The position numbers and the translations under genes were made by a program. A DNA stretch of 64,000 nucleotides from contig NZ_CP027773.1 in assembly GCF_003019815.1 (NCBI RefSeq), forward strand, positions 3,607,001-3,671,000. The letters are read 5' to 3'. The notes under the pieces were generated by a model. It was not told where the DNA came from, searched no databases, and saw only the letters and a list, made by a program, of their open reading frames with translations. The stretch's first letter is position 1; the number at the start of each line of letters is the position of its first letter. Of this stretch, positions 20,117-28,489 are shown in pieces. This DNA comes from Variovorax sp. PMC12 (GTDB taxonomy: Bacteria; Pseudomonadota; Gammaproteobacteria; Burkholderiales; Burkholderiaceae_C).

Positions 20117-20722
20117 TCAGCGCTGCTGCTGCCCGGCAGCCGCGGCGATGGCCTTCAGCACCACCTCGGTCGACCGCACGCGGCCCATGCGCGGGAACAC
20201 CTGCTGGTTCGCGAAATCGTGCGGCTCGGCCGCGAGCGAAGTCATCGCGTCTTCCACGAACACCAGTTCGTAGCCACGGTCGAAGGCCGCACGCGCTGTC
20301 GACTCGACGCCGAAGTTGGTCGCGATGCCGCTCATCAGCAGCGTCCTGATGCCGCGGCGGCGCAATTGCTGGTCGAGGTCGGTGCCGTAGAAGGCACCCC
20401 ACTGGCGCTTGGTGATCCGCACGTCGGCGGCCTGCACTTCGAGCTCGGGCACCAGTTCGGAGAACTCGGGCAGCGGCACGGGCGATCCGGCCGGGCGGCT
20501 GATGGATGCGTCCGCCGGCAGGCTCAGCAGCGCGCTCACGTCCACCCTCACCCAGACCACGGTGCCGCCCGCCTCGCGCAGGCTGTCGGCGATGCGCTTG
20601 CCGCGCTGCACCACGTCGGCGGCGGAATGCGGCGCAAGCTGCCGGGCGACGTTGCTGTTCTGCAGATCAATGGAGATGAGTGCAGTTTGGCCGGGGTTGA
20701 TGTCTAGATGTTGGATTTGCAT
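20117..20722 (-). CDS. Isochorismatase-family hydrolase lacking the catalytic Cys
   Basis: Cysteine-hydrolase superfamily protein, 201 residues. The aspartate of the usual Asp-Lys-Cys triad is in ISIDLQNSN and the lysine in ITKRQWGAFYGTDL. At the nucleophile position the motif reads GIATNFGVESTAR, so the cysteine expected before VES is glycine. True isochorismatases also lack that cysteine, so the protein may act on a different substrate or mechanism from the amidases of this family. The start MQIQHLDINPG has no obvious Shine-Dalgarno; an ATG 9 bp upstream is an alternative. A strong terminator-like palindrome lies just upstream. No siderophore genes are nearby. Confidence 0.75.
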   Translation of the reverse strand: MQIQHLDINPGQTALISIDLQNSNVARQLAPHSAADVVQRGKRIADSLREAGGTVVWVRVDVSALLSLPADASISRPAGSPVPLPEFSELVPELEVQAADVRITKRQWGAFYGTDLDQQLRRRGIRTLLMSGIATNFGVESTARAAFDRGYELVFVEDAMTSLAAEPHDFANQQVFPRMGRVRSTEVVLKAIAAAAGQQQR

Positions 20723-20774
20723 GCAGGCCATGATACGGACGCCGTATGAGCCCGCCATGAGCATCGCCATACGC

Positions 20775-20814
20775 ATAAAAGCTGGACCATGCAGATGCAT
20801 GGTCCAGCTTTTAT
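20775..20814. terminator. Perfect 40-bp palindromic hairpin, probable bidirectional terminator
   Basis: The arm ATAAAAGCTGGACCATGCA (20775-20793) is followed by GA and then by its exact complement to 20814. That is 19 matched pairs with a two-base centre. On the minus strand it follows the DUF4148 gene stop by 37 bp and ends in a U-rich tail, so it fits a rho-independent terminator that separates that gene from the isochorismatase-like gene downstream. The poly-A/poly-U ends make it symmetrical. Confidence 0.75.
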
Positions 20815-20851
20815 CGAAAGATGCCCGCCGAAGCGGGCTTGCTGCCGAAGA

Positions 20852-21232
20852 TTACAGCGGCAGGGCGTCGCCGTGCGCTGCGGCACGGGCTGCTGCGCGA
20901 ACTGCGGCGCGGTCAACGGTGCTGGCGACCACGGGGGCTACGCCCGACGAAGCGCCTTCGGCGTAGGGGTCGGCACTGTGCGCGGCGGCAACGGCGTCGG
21001 CACGGACGGCAGCGCGGCTGGTGTTCGACACGAACACCTGGGCCGGGCCGGCGTTGGCACCGGTGGCGTAGGGGTTGGCGCTGTGTGCGGCCACGACGGC
21101 CTGGCTGGCGACGTCGGCGCGGCTGGCGGCCGAGGTCAGCTGATGCACGCCTTCATAGGTTTCGGCGTGGGCGGCACCGGCGGCGGCCAGCAGGGCGATG
21201 GAGATGGCGGAGAGGAGCTTCGAGGCGGTCAT
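20852..21232 (-). CDS. DUF4148-type exported protein with internal repeats
   Basis: A small secreted protein of 126 residues, resembling the DUF4148 proteins common in Burkholderiales. Residues 1-23 are a signal peptide (LLSAISIALLAAAGAAHA). The mature part is built from three degenerate repeats of about 30 residues: SRADVASQAVVAAHSANPY, SRAAVRADAVAAAHSADPY, and DRAAVRAAARAAAHGD, separated by ATGANAGPAQVF and AEGASSGVAPVV. The start ATG has AAGGA 8 nt upstream; an in-frame ATG five codons earlier is less suitable. It is followed by a perfect terminator hairpin, so it is probably transcribed alone. Function is unknown. Confidence 0.8.
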   Translation of the reverse strand: MTASKLLSAISIALLAAAGAAHAETYEGVHQLTSAASRADVASQAVVAAHSANPYATGANAGPAQVFVSNTSRAAVRADAVAAAHSADPYAEGASSGVAPVVASTVDRAAVRAAARAAAHGDALPL

Positions 21233-21417
21233 TTGGATGTCCTTCAATTGGTTCGGTTCTTGTTTCTTGGTCTGGATCAGCTGAAGGGCTGGTCCATGGG
21301 AAGAATTGTGCGCCGATATCTAAGTAAAAACCCTTAGCAAACGGAACCGCGGTGTTCACACGGTGGAAACAATCACCGCTCCGAAAAGGAGAAAACGGCT
21401 TGTCGTAGAGTGCCGGG

Positions 21418-21909
21418 ATGAGCGCGCAGCCCCCCTCTTCCATCCTTCCGCCCCAAGCTCCCTGGGACGGTCCGGACACCGTGTTCGACGCGCTGGCGGG
21501 CGCCTGGGCCCTGGCGCGAACCATCGAGGGCCAAGCCACCATGACCGGCACCGCGGTGTTCACGGAAGTCGCCCAGGACATGCTCAAGTACCGCGAGGAA
21601 GGCCGCATACGGCTGGCCGACGGCAAGGAATTCGACGGGCATCGCGAATACCTCTTCGAGCGCGCGCCGGGCGGCTTCGTGGTGCACTTTGCCGAAACCC
21701 GGCCGCGCCTGTTCCACGCCATCGGCATCGAACGCGACGGCGCGGCGCTCGCCGGCTCGGCCGTGCACCTGTGCACGCCAGACACCTACGACAGCAGCTA
21801 CCGCTTCCTGCCGGACGGCTCGTTCGAGATCCGCCACGCGGTGCGCGGCCCGCGCAAGGACTACCTGTCGGCCACGGTCTTCACCCGTCGGGGCGCGCGG
21901 CCCGGCTGA
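21418..21909 (+). CDS. DUF6314-like protein
   Basis: A 163-residue soluble protein resembling DUF6314. It has LAGAWALARTIEG near the start, FTEVAQDMLKYREEGRIRL, YLFERAPGGFVVHFAETRPRLFHAI, HLCTPDTYDSSYRF and VRGPRKDYLSATVFTR. The spaced aromatic and HxC-type residues (FH, HLC, DTY, GPRKDY) are the recognisable pattern. Proteins of this type are predicted beta-barrels of unknown function. It is divergent from the DUF4148 gene across 185 bp and ends 9 bp before the bioY stop on the opposite strand. Confidence 0.7.
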   Translation: MSAQPPSSILPPQAPWDGPDTVFDALAGAWALARTIEGQATMTGTAVFTEVAQDMLKYREEGRIRLADGKEFDGHREYLFERAPGGFVVHFAETRPRLFHAIGIERDGAALAGSAVHLCTPDTYDSSYRFLPDGSFEIRHAVRGPRKDYLSATVFTRRGARPG

Positions 21910-21918
21910 AGAAGACGA

Positions 21919-22509
21919 TCAGTCGCGGTCGAGCCGCCAGCCCGGCATGCCGCGCATCACCGTCTGCACGAGCATCGCGCAGATGCCGCACTTGATGAGG
22001 TCGCCGGGAATGAAGACCAGCATCGCCAGCGCGGCCTGCGACAGCGACATGTGGGCGATCAGCGAAAGCCCGACGATGCCGAAGGCGTAGACCACGCCGA
22101 TGCCGCCGACCACCGACGACAGGAAGGCCGCCGCCAGCAGCCCCGTGCCGGTGGCGCCGGCCATGCGCCGCATCGCCAGGCGCATCAGCAGGCCGCAGGC
22201 GAAGGCACCGAACATCCAGCCGAAGAGAAAGCCGCCGGCCGGCGCCACGAACACGCTCAGCCCGCCACGGCCGCCCGGCAGCAGCGGCAGCCCGAGCGCC
22301 ACGGCCAGCAGGAACAGCGCGATGGCCAGGAAGCCGCGGCGCGGGCCCAGCAGGCAGCCGGCGAGCATCACGCCCAGCGACTGCAGCGTGATCGGCACGC
22401 CGAACGGCAGGTCGATCTTCGGGATCAGGCCGAACACCGCCATCAGCGCCGCGAACAGCGCGATGTAAGACAGTGAGCGGGACGAACTGAGGGAGCCGGT
22501 GGTGGTCAT
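21919..22509 (-). CDS. bioY: Biotin ECF transporter substrate-binding component BioY
   Basis: S component of the energy-coupling-factor biotin importer, 196 residues with six membrane segments. Diagnostic parts are PKIDLPFGVPITLQSLGVMLAGCLLGPRRGFLA and LPLLPGGRGGLSVFVAPAGGFLFGW. The third-helix region is followed by GIVYAFG-like and FIPGDLIKC segments typical of BioY. I use the start MTTTGSLSS; an ATG five codons upstream is possible. It is the last gene of the bioM-bioN-bioY unit, 40 bp after bioN. BioY binds biotin directly; with BioMN it forms the high-affinity complex. Confidence 0.95.
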   Translation of the reverse strand: MTTTGSLSSSRSLSYIALFAALMAVFGLIPKIDLPFGVPITLQSLGVMLAGCLLGPRRGFLAIALFLLAVALGLPLLPGGRGGLSVFVAPAGGFLFGWMFGAFACGLLMRLAMRRMAGATGTGLLAAAFLSSVVGGIGVVYAFGIVGLSLIAHMSLSQAALAMLVFIPGDLIKCGICAMLVQTVMRGMPGWRLDRD

Positions 22510-22549
22510 GGCGGTCGATCGCAATCGAAGAAAAAAAGAAGGGGCTCAG

Positions 22550-23143
22550 TCAGCGGCCAAGCCGTGCGGCCAGCGCGTCGGCCACGCGCTCGGCGGTCTG
22601 CAGGGTGCGGATGGTCAGCGGCGCCAGCAGCCGCAGGCCGCCGCCGTGGCCCGCGCGGGCGCGGTAGGCGTCGTCCAGGCGCTGCCATTGCACATAGAAA
22701 TTTTCGGCGAAGCGCAGCATCAGGCCAAGGCCGAGCGCGATCCGCTCGGTCGGCACACCCACGCGCTGCAGCGGATGCAGCACCGCTTCGAGCACCGCCA
22801 GCAGGTCTTCGAAACGCGTGGTCAGCGTCAGCATCAGCGCCAGCGTGGCCGCGCTCGCGAGCCGCAGCGCGCTGGCCACGCCCAGCGGAGTCGTCCCCAT
22901 GGCCCAGTGGAAGCCGATGATCAGCGCCCCTGCGATCGCCACGCCGAGCAGCATGCGCACGCGGCGCCACGCAGGCGGCCCGAGCGACGCGAAGATGCCC
23001 AGCACCACGACGCAGGCCACGGCCAGCGTCAATGGCCGCTCGACCAGCACCAGCAGCGTGCCGCACACCGACAGCACCGCGAGCTTGGCCCACGCCGCGA
23101 TCGCATGCATCCACGTCGGCTGTTCCGAATAAAGGCTACGCAC
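22550..23143 (-). CDS. bioN: Biotin ECF transporter transmembrane component BioN
   Basis: T component (EcfT-like) that couples BioM ATP hydrolysis to BioY. About 197 residues with the GTG start at 23143, or 186 from an in-frame ATG at 23110. The GTG overlaps the bioM stop by 8 bp and gives RSLYSEQPTWMHAIAAWAKL, which matches the usual N-terminus. There are about four membrane segments. The two conserved Ala-Arg motifs for coupling are LDDAYRARAGH and ERVADALAARLGR. It is the middle gene of bioM-bioN-bioY. Confidence 0.9.
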   Translation of the reverse strand: MRSLYSEQPTWMHAIAAWAKLAVLSVCGTLLVLVERPLTLAVACVVVLGIFASLGPPAWRRVRMLLGVAIAGALIIGFHWAMGTTPLGVASALRLASAATLALMLTLTTRFEDLLAVLEAVLHPLQRVGVPTERIALGLGLMLRFAENFYVQWQRLDDAYRARAGHGGGLRLLAPLTIRTLQTAERVADALAARLGR

Positions 23144-23855
23144 GGCGCCCCCGCTCCAGCGCGGCGCGCTCGCGCACGTTCTCTGCATAGGCTTCGCACA
23201 CCTCGCGGCCAAGCCCGTCGGCGCGCACCTTGCCCTGGTCGAGCCACAGCACGCGCTCGAAGTCGTAGACGTGTTCGAGCAGGTGCGTGGAAACGACGAT
23301 CTGGTGGCCGCCGTCTTCGAGCTGCGCGGCCAGCCGCGCCTGGCTCAGCAGGTCGAGGCTGGCGAAGGGCTCGTCCAGCAGCAGCGTGGCGGGCTCGCTG
23401 ATCTGCAAGGCCAGCAGGCACACCTGCTGGCGCTGCCCCTGGCTCAGTTCGCCGACCGCGCGCGCGGCCCAGGCTTCGAGCCCGCGCCGGGCGAGGAACT
23501 CGCGCGCCTGCTGCCGCGCCGCCTGGCGGGTCTCGCCGCGCGCCGTGAGGCTGAAGGCCAGTTCCTCGGCCACGGTGGGAAAGATGATCTGGTCGTCGGG
23601 GTTCTGGAACATCAGCCCGACGTGTTTCGACAGTTGCTTGCGGTCGGCCTGCGTATCGAGGCCGTGCACGGTCACGCGCCCGTGCTGCGGCTGGTCGAGC
23701 CCGCTGATCAGCCGGAACAGGCTGCTCTTGCCGGCGCCGTTGTCGCCGATCAGCCCGATGCGCGCTTCCTGCAGGCTCAGCGTGAGCCCTTCGAAGACAT
23801 GCTGGTTGCCGCGCACCAGCGTCACCGCGTCGAGGCGGATGCTGTGCGGGGACAT
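23136..23855 (-). CDS. bioM: Biotin ECF transporter ATP-binding component BioM
   Basis: ATPase of the biotin energy-coupling-factor transporter, 239 residues from MSPHSIRLD (248 from an upstream ATG). Walker A is GDNGAGKSSL, the Q-loop reads LMFQNPDDQIIFPTVAEEL (typical of ECF ATPases), the signature is LSQGQRQQ and Walker B LLLDEPFASLD. It starts the three-gene biotin uptake unit and overlaps bioN. Position and Q-loop both support BioM over a cobalt or nickel ATPase. Confidence 0.93.
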   Translation of the reverse strand: MSPHSIRLDAVTLVRGNQHVFEGLTLSLQEARIGLIGDNGAGKSSLFRLISGLDQPQHGRVTVHGLDTQADRKQLSKHVGLMFQNPDDQIIFPTVAEELAFSLTARGETRQAARQQAREFLARRGLEAWAARAVGELSQGQRQQVCLLALQISEPATLLLDEPFASLDLLSQARLAAQLEDGGHQIVVSTHLLEHVYDFERVLWLDQGKVRADGLGREVCEAYAENVRERAALERGRRA

Positions 23856-23938
23856 GGGTTCTGGCGGGGTCGGCTGCGGCAAGGGGCGCCCACTGTACTC
23901 GAACCTACCCGAACCCGCCCCGGCGGCAGGCAGGCGGC

Positions 23939-24787
23939 TCAGGGCGTGGCGGGAAAGAGCCCGTTGATCTCGCCCACCGACAGCATGCCCTCGCCCATCG
24001 CGTCGAACCGGCCCTGTGCGAAGGCTTCGCCGGCGATGCGCCCCACGAGCCCCAGCGCCGATTGCAGCGGGCCGCAGCCCAGGCTGATGCGCCGCGCGCC
24101 GGCACGCGCAAGTTCGCCGGCCGGCGCGGCGCCTGCATAGCCGGCATACACGTTCAGGGGCAGTCGCACGGCATCGGCCAGTTCAGCGATCTCCTCGGGG
24201 CTGGACATGCCGGGCACGAAGATGCCGTCGGCGCCCGCCGCCGCGTAGAGCCGCGCGCGGCGCAGCGCCTCGCCGAAGCGCGCCGCCGGGTCGTCCCAGG
24301 GCACGAAGTAGGCGTCGGTGCGCGCGTTGATGAAGAAGCGCGCGTCGAGCTTGCGGATGGCGGCGATGCGCTCGCACAGCACCTCCGGCGGCGCCAGCTC
24401 GCGCGTGCCCGGCCGCGCGCCGTCCTCGATGTTGATGCCGGCCGCGCCCATGTCGACCAGCGCGCCGGCCACGTCGCGCACCGCTTGCGTGCTGTCGCCG
24501 AAGCCGCGTTCGATGTCCACGCTGACCGGCACGCCGGCCACGCGGCAGATGCGCGCGCAGGCCGCGACCAGCTCGCCGGCGGGCATGCGCTCGCCGTCCG
24601 CATACCCGAGCGACCAGGCCATGCCGGCGCTGGTGGTGCCGATGGCTGCCGCGCCCGCGCGCTCGACGATGCGGGCGCTGACGGCATCCCAGGCGTTGAC
24701 GAGAACCAGCGGGGCGGGGCCCTCGTGCAGGCGATGAAAGGCATCCGTCTTGTGTTGTCGTTGCGCGTCGCTGGCTCGCATGGTCAT
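23939..24787 (-). CDS. Isocitrate lyase/PEP mutase-family protein
   Basis: A 282-residue TIM-barrel protein of the isocitrate lyase/phosphoenolpyruvate mutase superfamily. It has LVLVNAWDAVSARIVERAGAAAIGTTSAG at the start, the Mg-binding VSVDIERGFG, NIEDG, and FFINARTDAYF. The KKCGH-type catalytic cysteine loop of isocitrate lyase is not present, so it is not a genuine isocitrate lyase. Related proteins include oxaloacetate decarboxylases, carboxyvinyl-carboxyphosphonate phosphorylmutase-like enzymes and 2-methylisocitrate lyases, and the reaction cannot be decided here. The start is the first ATG of MTMRASD; the second, two codons later, is equally possible. Confidence 0.75.
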   Translation of the reverse strand: MTMRASDAQRQHKTDAFHRLHEGPAPLVLVNAWDAVSARIVERAGAAAIGTTSAGMAWSLGYADGERMPAGELVAACARICRVAGVPVSVDIERGFGDSTQAVRDVAGALVDMGAAGINIEDGARPGTRELAPPEVLCERIAAIRKLDARFFINARTDAYFVPWDDPAARFGEALRRARLYAAAGADGIFVPGMSSPEEIAELADAVRLPLNVYAGYAGAAPAGELARAGARRISLGCGPLQSALGLVGRIAGEAFAQGRFDAMGEGMLSVGEINGLFPATP

Positions 24788-24854
24788 TCGTCCGGAAAGT
24801 CGCGGAATGACCCGAGCGTAGGCAAGGCGCGCCGCCGCGACTTGGAAAAAACTG

Positions 24855-26150
24855 CTATTTCACGCCGTACCGGCGGGCGGCCCGCAGCGCCGCCAAGCTC
24901 ACCAGCACGCCGAAGCCCACGTAGAACGCCGGCGCGATCTTGCTGCCCGTGGCCGTGATGAGCCAGGCGCTGATGAAGGGCGCGAAGCCGCCGAAGATCG
25001 CCACGCCGAAGCTGTAGCTGACCGACAGGCCGGTGCCGCGCGTGGCCGCCGGGAACAGCTCGGACATGGCCGCGGAGATGGGGCCCCAGTAGGCGGAGGC
25101 CACCACGCCCATGGCGGTGAGCGCCACCATCAGCGCCGGCACCGACGGATGGTTCACCAGCAGGTAGAACAGCGGCACGATCATCACGAGCATGACCAGC
25201 GCCGCGCCGCGCATGATGGCCAGGCGCCCCACCCGGTCCGACAGGCTGCCGAACACCGGCACCAGCGCGAACTGCAGCACGCCGAACCAGAAGGTGCCGG
25301 CGAAGGCCATCGACGGCGGCAGGCCCAGCTGGCGCACCGCGAAGGTCGGCATGAACAGGCCCGTGTAGGACACGATGGTCGCGAGGATGATGAGCCCCAT
25401 GGCGGCCAGCGTGCGCCCGCGCTGGTCCACCAGCGTGGTGCGCACCGGTGTGGCTTCCTGGGCCGCGCGCTTGAATTCCAGGCCTTCGTCCAGGTGGCGG
25501 CGGATGTACAGGCCGGCCGGCCCGATCAGCAGGCCGAAGAAGAACGGAATGCGCCAGCCCCAGGACAGCAACTGCTCGGGCGTGAGCAGCGTGTTGAGCC
25601 CCATGCCGAAGCCCGCCGCCAGGAAGGTGGTGATGCCCTGGCTCGCGAACTGCCAGCTCGAGAAGAAGCCGCGTCGCCGCGGATCCTGCTCGGCCAGCAG
25701 CGCGGTGGCGCTGCCGAACTCGCCGCCGGCAGCAAAGCCCTGCAGCAGCCGTGCGAGGATCACGAGCCCCGGCGCCCACAGCCCGATCTGCGCGAAGGTC
25801 GGCGACACCGCGATCAGCAGCGTGCCGAGCAGCATGAGCGCCATCGACAGCGTCAGCGCGTTCTTGCGCCCCCTGGCGTCGGCATAGGCGCCGAGCACCA
25901 GCGAGCCGACCGGGCGCATCACGAAGGTCACGCCGAAGGTGCCCAGCGTGATGAGCAGCGACACGGTGTCGTTCTCCGCGGGGAAGAACAGCTTGGAGAT
26001 GGTCACGGCGAGGAAGCCGTAGATCACGATCTCGAACCACTCCAGCGCATTGCCGATGGAAATGGCGGTGATGACCCGCAGCGTGCTCTGCCGGGAGGCA
26101 GGCTCGGCGGGTTCGGATAGCTCGGCGGCGCGTGGGGCGAGTGTGCTCAT
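24855..26150 (-). CDS. MFS transporter of the metabolite:H+ symporter (MHS) family
   Basis: A 431-residue, 12-helix major facilitator. The MHS signature is clear: SIGNALEWFEIVIYGFLAV in helix 1, FVMRPVGSLVLGAYADARGRKNALTLSMALMLLGT between helices 2 and 3, and LARLLQGFAAGGEFGSATALLAEQ. This family carries citrate, alpha-ketoglutarate, shikimate, proline/betaine and related compounds with protons. Its ATG overlaps the stop of the DMFase-like gene (ATGA), so it is translationally coupled and probably imports the substrate or a related compound for that operon. The substrate is not known. Confidence 0.9.
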   Translation of the reverse strand: MSTLAPRAAELSEPAEPASRQSTLRVITAISIGNALEWFEIVIYGFLAVTISKLFFPAENDTVSLLITLGTFGVTFVMRPVGSLVLGAYADARGRKNALTLSMALMLLGTLLIAVSPTFAQIGLWAPGLVILARLLQGFAAGGEFGSATALLAEQDPRRRGFFSSWQFASQGITTFLAAGFGMGLNTLLTPEQLLSWGWRIPFFFGLLIGPAGLYIRRHLDEGLEFKRAAQEATPVRTTLVDQRGRTLAAMGLIILATIVSYTGLFMPTFAVRQLGLPPSMAFAGTFWFGVLQFALVPVFGSLSDRVGRLAIMRGAALVMLVMIVPLFYLLVNHPSVPALMVALTAMGVVASAYWGPISAAMSELFPAATRGTGLSVSYSFGVAIFGGFAPFISAWLITATGSKIAPAFYVGFGVLVSLAALRAARRYGVK

Positions 26151-28489
26151 GGTGCTTCGTGCTCCAGGGATGGTTGAACTGCAAGGTCCGCGCCCGTCGC
26201 GGGCCGGACGCCGAAGTGATGCAGCACGTTGCGCAGCACCCCTTCGAAACAGGGATCGACGCCGAGCACCCAGCTCGCGCCCACGGCGCCGGCGTTGAAC
26301 ACGCGGCCGCCCCGGGGGCGTTCCCAATAGATCATCTCGGCCGAGAGTCCGTCGAGCGACTCGGTCACGTTGGAGAAGTAGTCGAGATACGCGTCGAGCC
26401 GGCCCGGCCGGTGGCGGCGCCCCTGCGCGATGACCTCGATGCCGCGCTGCGGCTCGGGCAACTGCTGGCCGGCCGGCAGCGCGTGCGTCATGCGGCACAG
26501 CGTCGCCACGCTCAGGTCCCACTCGTGGCCGATGGCGCGCGGCAGGCCGCCGCCCGGCGCATGGCCGAAGGTCGCGCCCTGGGTCAGGCCCAGCGCATTC
26601 GGCTGCGTGAACAGGAAGTGCCGCGGCTGCGTGGCGTGGTACACGCCGAAATCGCCGCCGTCGGCAAAGGCCCAGCCCGCCGACTCGAGCCCGATGATCT
26701 CGGCGCACGAGCGCCCGGCCTGCCTGAAATGGCCGCCGCGCGCCCAGTCCTGCGAGTGGTACTGCTCGCCGTAGGGGCCGGCGGGCGGGCGCACCTTCGC
26801 GGCCTCCTCGCTGTCCAGGTCGTTCGCGCCGAGCACCTTGCGCTGCTCCATCACCGTGCCCTCTTCGTTGTAGCTCACGCGCAGGTACATGGTGTTGCCC
26901 GACAGAACGATGGCCGTGCCGCCGCCGCACAGGTAGTCGTCGAGCCCGTCGCAGGCCGGCAGCGACCAGTACTCGCTGTGGCCGTTGACGATCACGGTCT
27001 TGTAGGCCTTCAGCAGGCCCGGGTCGCGGTGCAGGTCGAGGTCGCTCACCACGTCGTAGTCGTAGCCGGCCTGGTCCAGCCACACATGCAGCCGGCGCTC
27101 CAGCCGGGTCCACTGGCTGAAGCCCGCATCGGCGGGGTCGTACAGCGCGTTGGGGCTGGCATTGGGCCAGGGCATGCGCAGGCCCACCTGGTAGGTCGGC
27201 TGGCCGCCGCGGTGGTAGGTGTAGCTGCAGTAGGCCGGGGCCTCGGGATGGCTGTTCTCCAGGCCCGCCGAACGCCGCGGCCACACGGGATCGCCGGCCG
27301 TGTTCTTCGCGAAGGGCGTGCTGGCATAGGCCAGCCAGCTGTTGGTGGCGCAAAGCACCAGCACCGGCGCGGGAGCCCGGTGCGCGGCGCGGCGCACGAT
27401 GAAGGCGATGTCGTATTCGGCGGGCTCGCCGTCCAGCAGGTAGCGCACGCGGCCCACGTACACGCCTGACTTCGCATCCGGCGGAATGCGCAAGGCATGG
27501 CTCTCGGGCCAGCGGCAGTCGTACAGGTCGTCGCTCGCCAGCCGCAGGCCGTGGCCGCGCGTGGGGTCGGCCAGCGGGTCGTAGCCGTCGTCGGAGAACT
27601 CGTTCACCCGCTGTGGCTCGAAGGCCGGGCCGACGATCATCCAGGTGCCGTGGTTGACGATGCGTCCGGTGCGCTGGTGGCCGCTGGCGTCGGCCACGGT
27701 GTCGCCGCGCTCCTCGCGCAGCGGCCAGCAGGCCAGCACCGTGCGACCGCGCGGCGTGTGCAGGCCGCGGTCCGCGAAACGCGCGCGCACCTCGGCCGGC
27801 TGCAGCGCATGCGAATAGATCGCGGGCATGACGATATCGCCCTCCAGGAACGCATCCGCCAGGCCGTCGATGCCGCTGCCGCCCAAGCGCAGCGGCGCGC
27901 GGCCCGGCTGCATCGGGCCGGTCCACCGGCCCCGCGCGACCGCTTCGCCGTCGATCCACAGCACCGTCTGCTCGCCGTCCCATGTGGCGACGAGGTGGTG
28001 CCAGCGCTTGGCCCGCAGCGCGCCGCCCGCGAGCTGGCCCTGCGCACGGAACGCGCCGCCGTCGCCCAGGTAGAACACCGCGCGCCCGGCCTCGTCGATG
28101 AAAAGGCCGTAGCCGCAGGCGCCCGGCAGGTCGTATTGCCCGACGACGCTCTGGCGCGTGCCGATGCTCCAAGGCTGCACCCAGCACTCCAGCGTGAGCG
28201 CGCGCAGCGGCTGGTCGAGCCCGCGCGCCACCTGCACGTAGGAGCCGGGGTGGATCGGATGCACGCGCGCGGCGGAAGGCGCGAAGGCATGCAGCACGGT
28301 GTCGGCCGTGCGGCCTTCGACATCGGGGCCGAGGCGGCACACCGAAAGCGCATAGGGCACGTCGCTGCTCAGGTGAAAGCGCACCACCTCGCCGGCGGCC
28401 ACGCTCTTGCGGTCGGTGTAGCCATGCACGCCGGGCACTTGCAGCGCGCGGTGCGGCGGAATGGGTTGCGGCATCGCGGCTGCCTTCAT
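26147..28489 (-). CDS. N,N-dimethylformamidase large subunit-like protein
   Basis: A 780-residue protein resembling the large (beta) subunit of N,N-dimethylformamidase. It has an N-terminal part with a LamG-like jellyroll (residues about 95-240: LRALTLECWVQPWS, RWHHLVATWDGEQTVLWIDGEAV), then the DMFase-type core: VLVLCATNSWLAYAS, SYTYHRGGQPTYQVGLRMPWP, VNGHSEYWSLPACDGL (NGHSEYW at residues 502-508), YLRVSYNEEGTVMEQRK, GHEWDLSV. In the Paracoccus enzyme an iron site of two tyrosines and a carboxylate lies in this core; Y507 in NGHSEYW is a candidate ligand. No DMFase small-subunit gene is visible. Its ATG overlaps the aminotransferase stop and its stop overlaps the MFS start, so the three genes form a coupled operon. 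The true amide substrate is unknown. Confidence 0.8.
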   Translation of the reverse strand: MKAAAMPQPIPPHRALQVPGVHGYTDRKSVAAGEVVRFHLSSDVPYALSVCRLGPDVEGRTADTVLHAFAPSAARVHPIHPGSYVQVARGLDQPLRALTLECWVQPWSIGTRQSVVGQYDLPGACGYGLFIDEAGRAVFYLGDGGAFRAQGQLAGGALRAKRWHHLVATWDGEQTVLWIDGEAVARGRWTGPMQPGRAPLRLGGSGIDGLADAFLEGDIVMPAIYSHALQPAEVRARFADRGLHTPRGRTVLACWPLREERGDTVADASGHQRTGRIVNHGTWMIVGPAFEPQRVNEFSDDGYDPLADPTRGHGLRLASDDLYDCRWPESHALRIPPDAKSGVYVGRVRYLLDGEPAEYDIAFIVRRAAHRAPAPVLVLCATNSWLAYASTPFAKNTAGDPVWPRRSAGLENSHPEAPAYCSYTYHRGGQPTYQVGLRMPWPNASPNALYDPADAGFSQWTRLERRLHVWLDQAGYDYDVVSDLDLHRDPGLLKAYKTVIVNGHSEYWSLPACDGLDDYLCGGGTAIVLSGNTMYLRVSYNEEGTVMEQRKVLGANDLDSEEAAKVRPPAGPYGEQYHSQDWARGGHFRQAGRSCAEIIGLESAGWAFADGGDFGVYHATQPRHFLFTQPNALGLTQGATFGHAPGGGLPRAIGHEWDLSVATLCRMTHALPAGQQLPEPQRGIEVIAQGRRHRPGRLDAYLDYFSNVTESLDGLSAEMIYWERPRGGRVFNAGAVGASWVLGVDPCFEGVLRNVLHHFGVRPATGADLAVQPSLEHEAP

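Noticed and set aside
26147..28489. Assigning the 780-residue protein as DMFase itself
   Set aside because: The small subunit is absent and the amide substrate cannot be read from sequence; only homology to the large subunit is supported.
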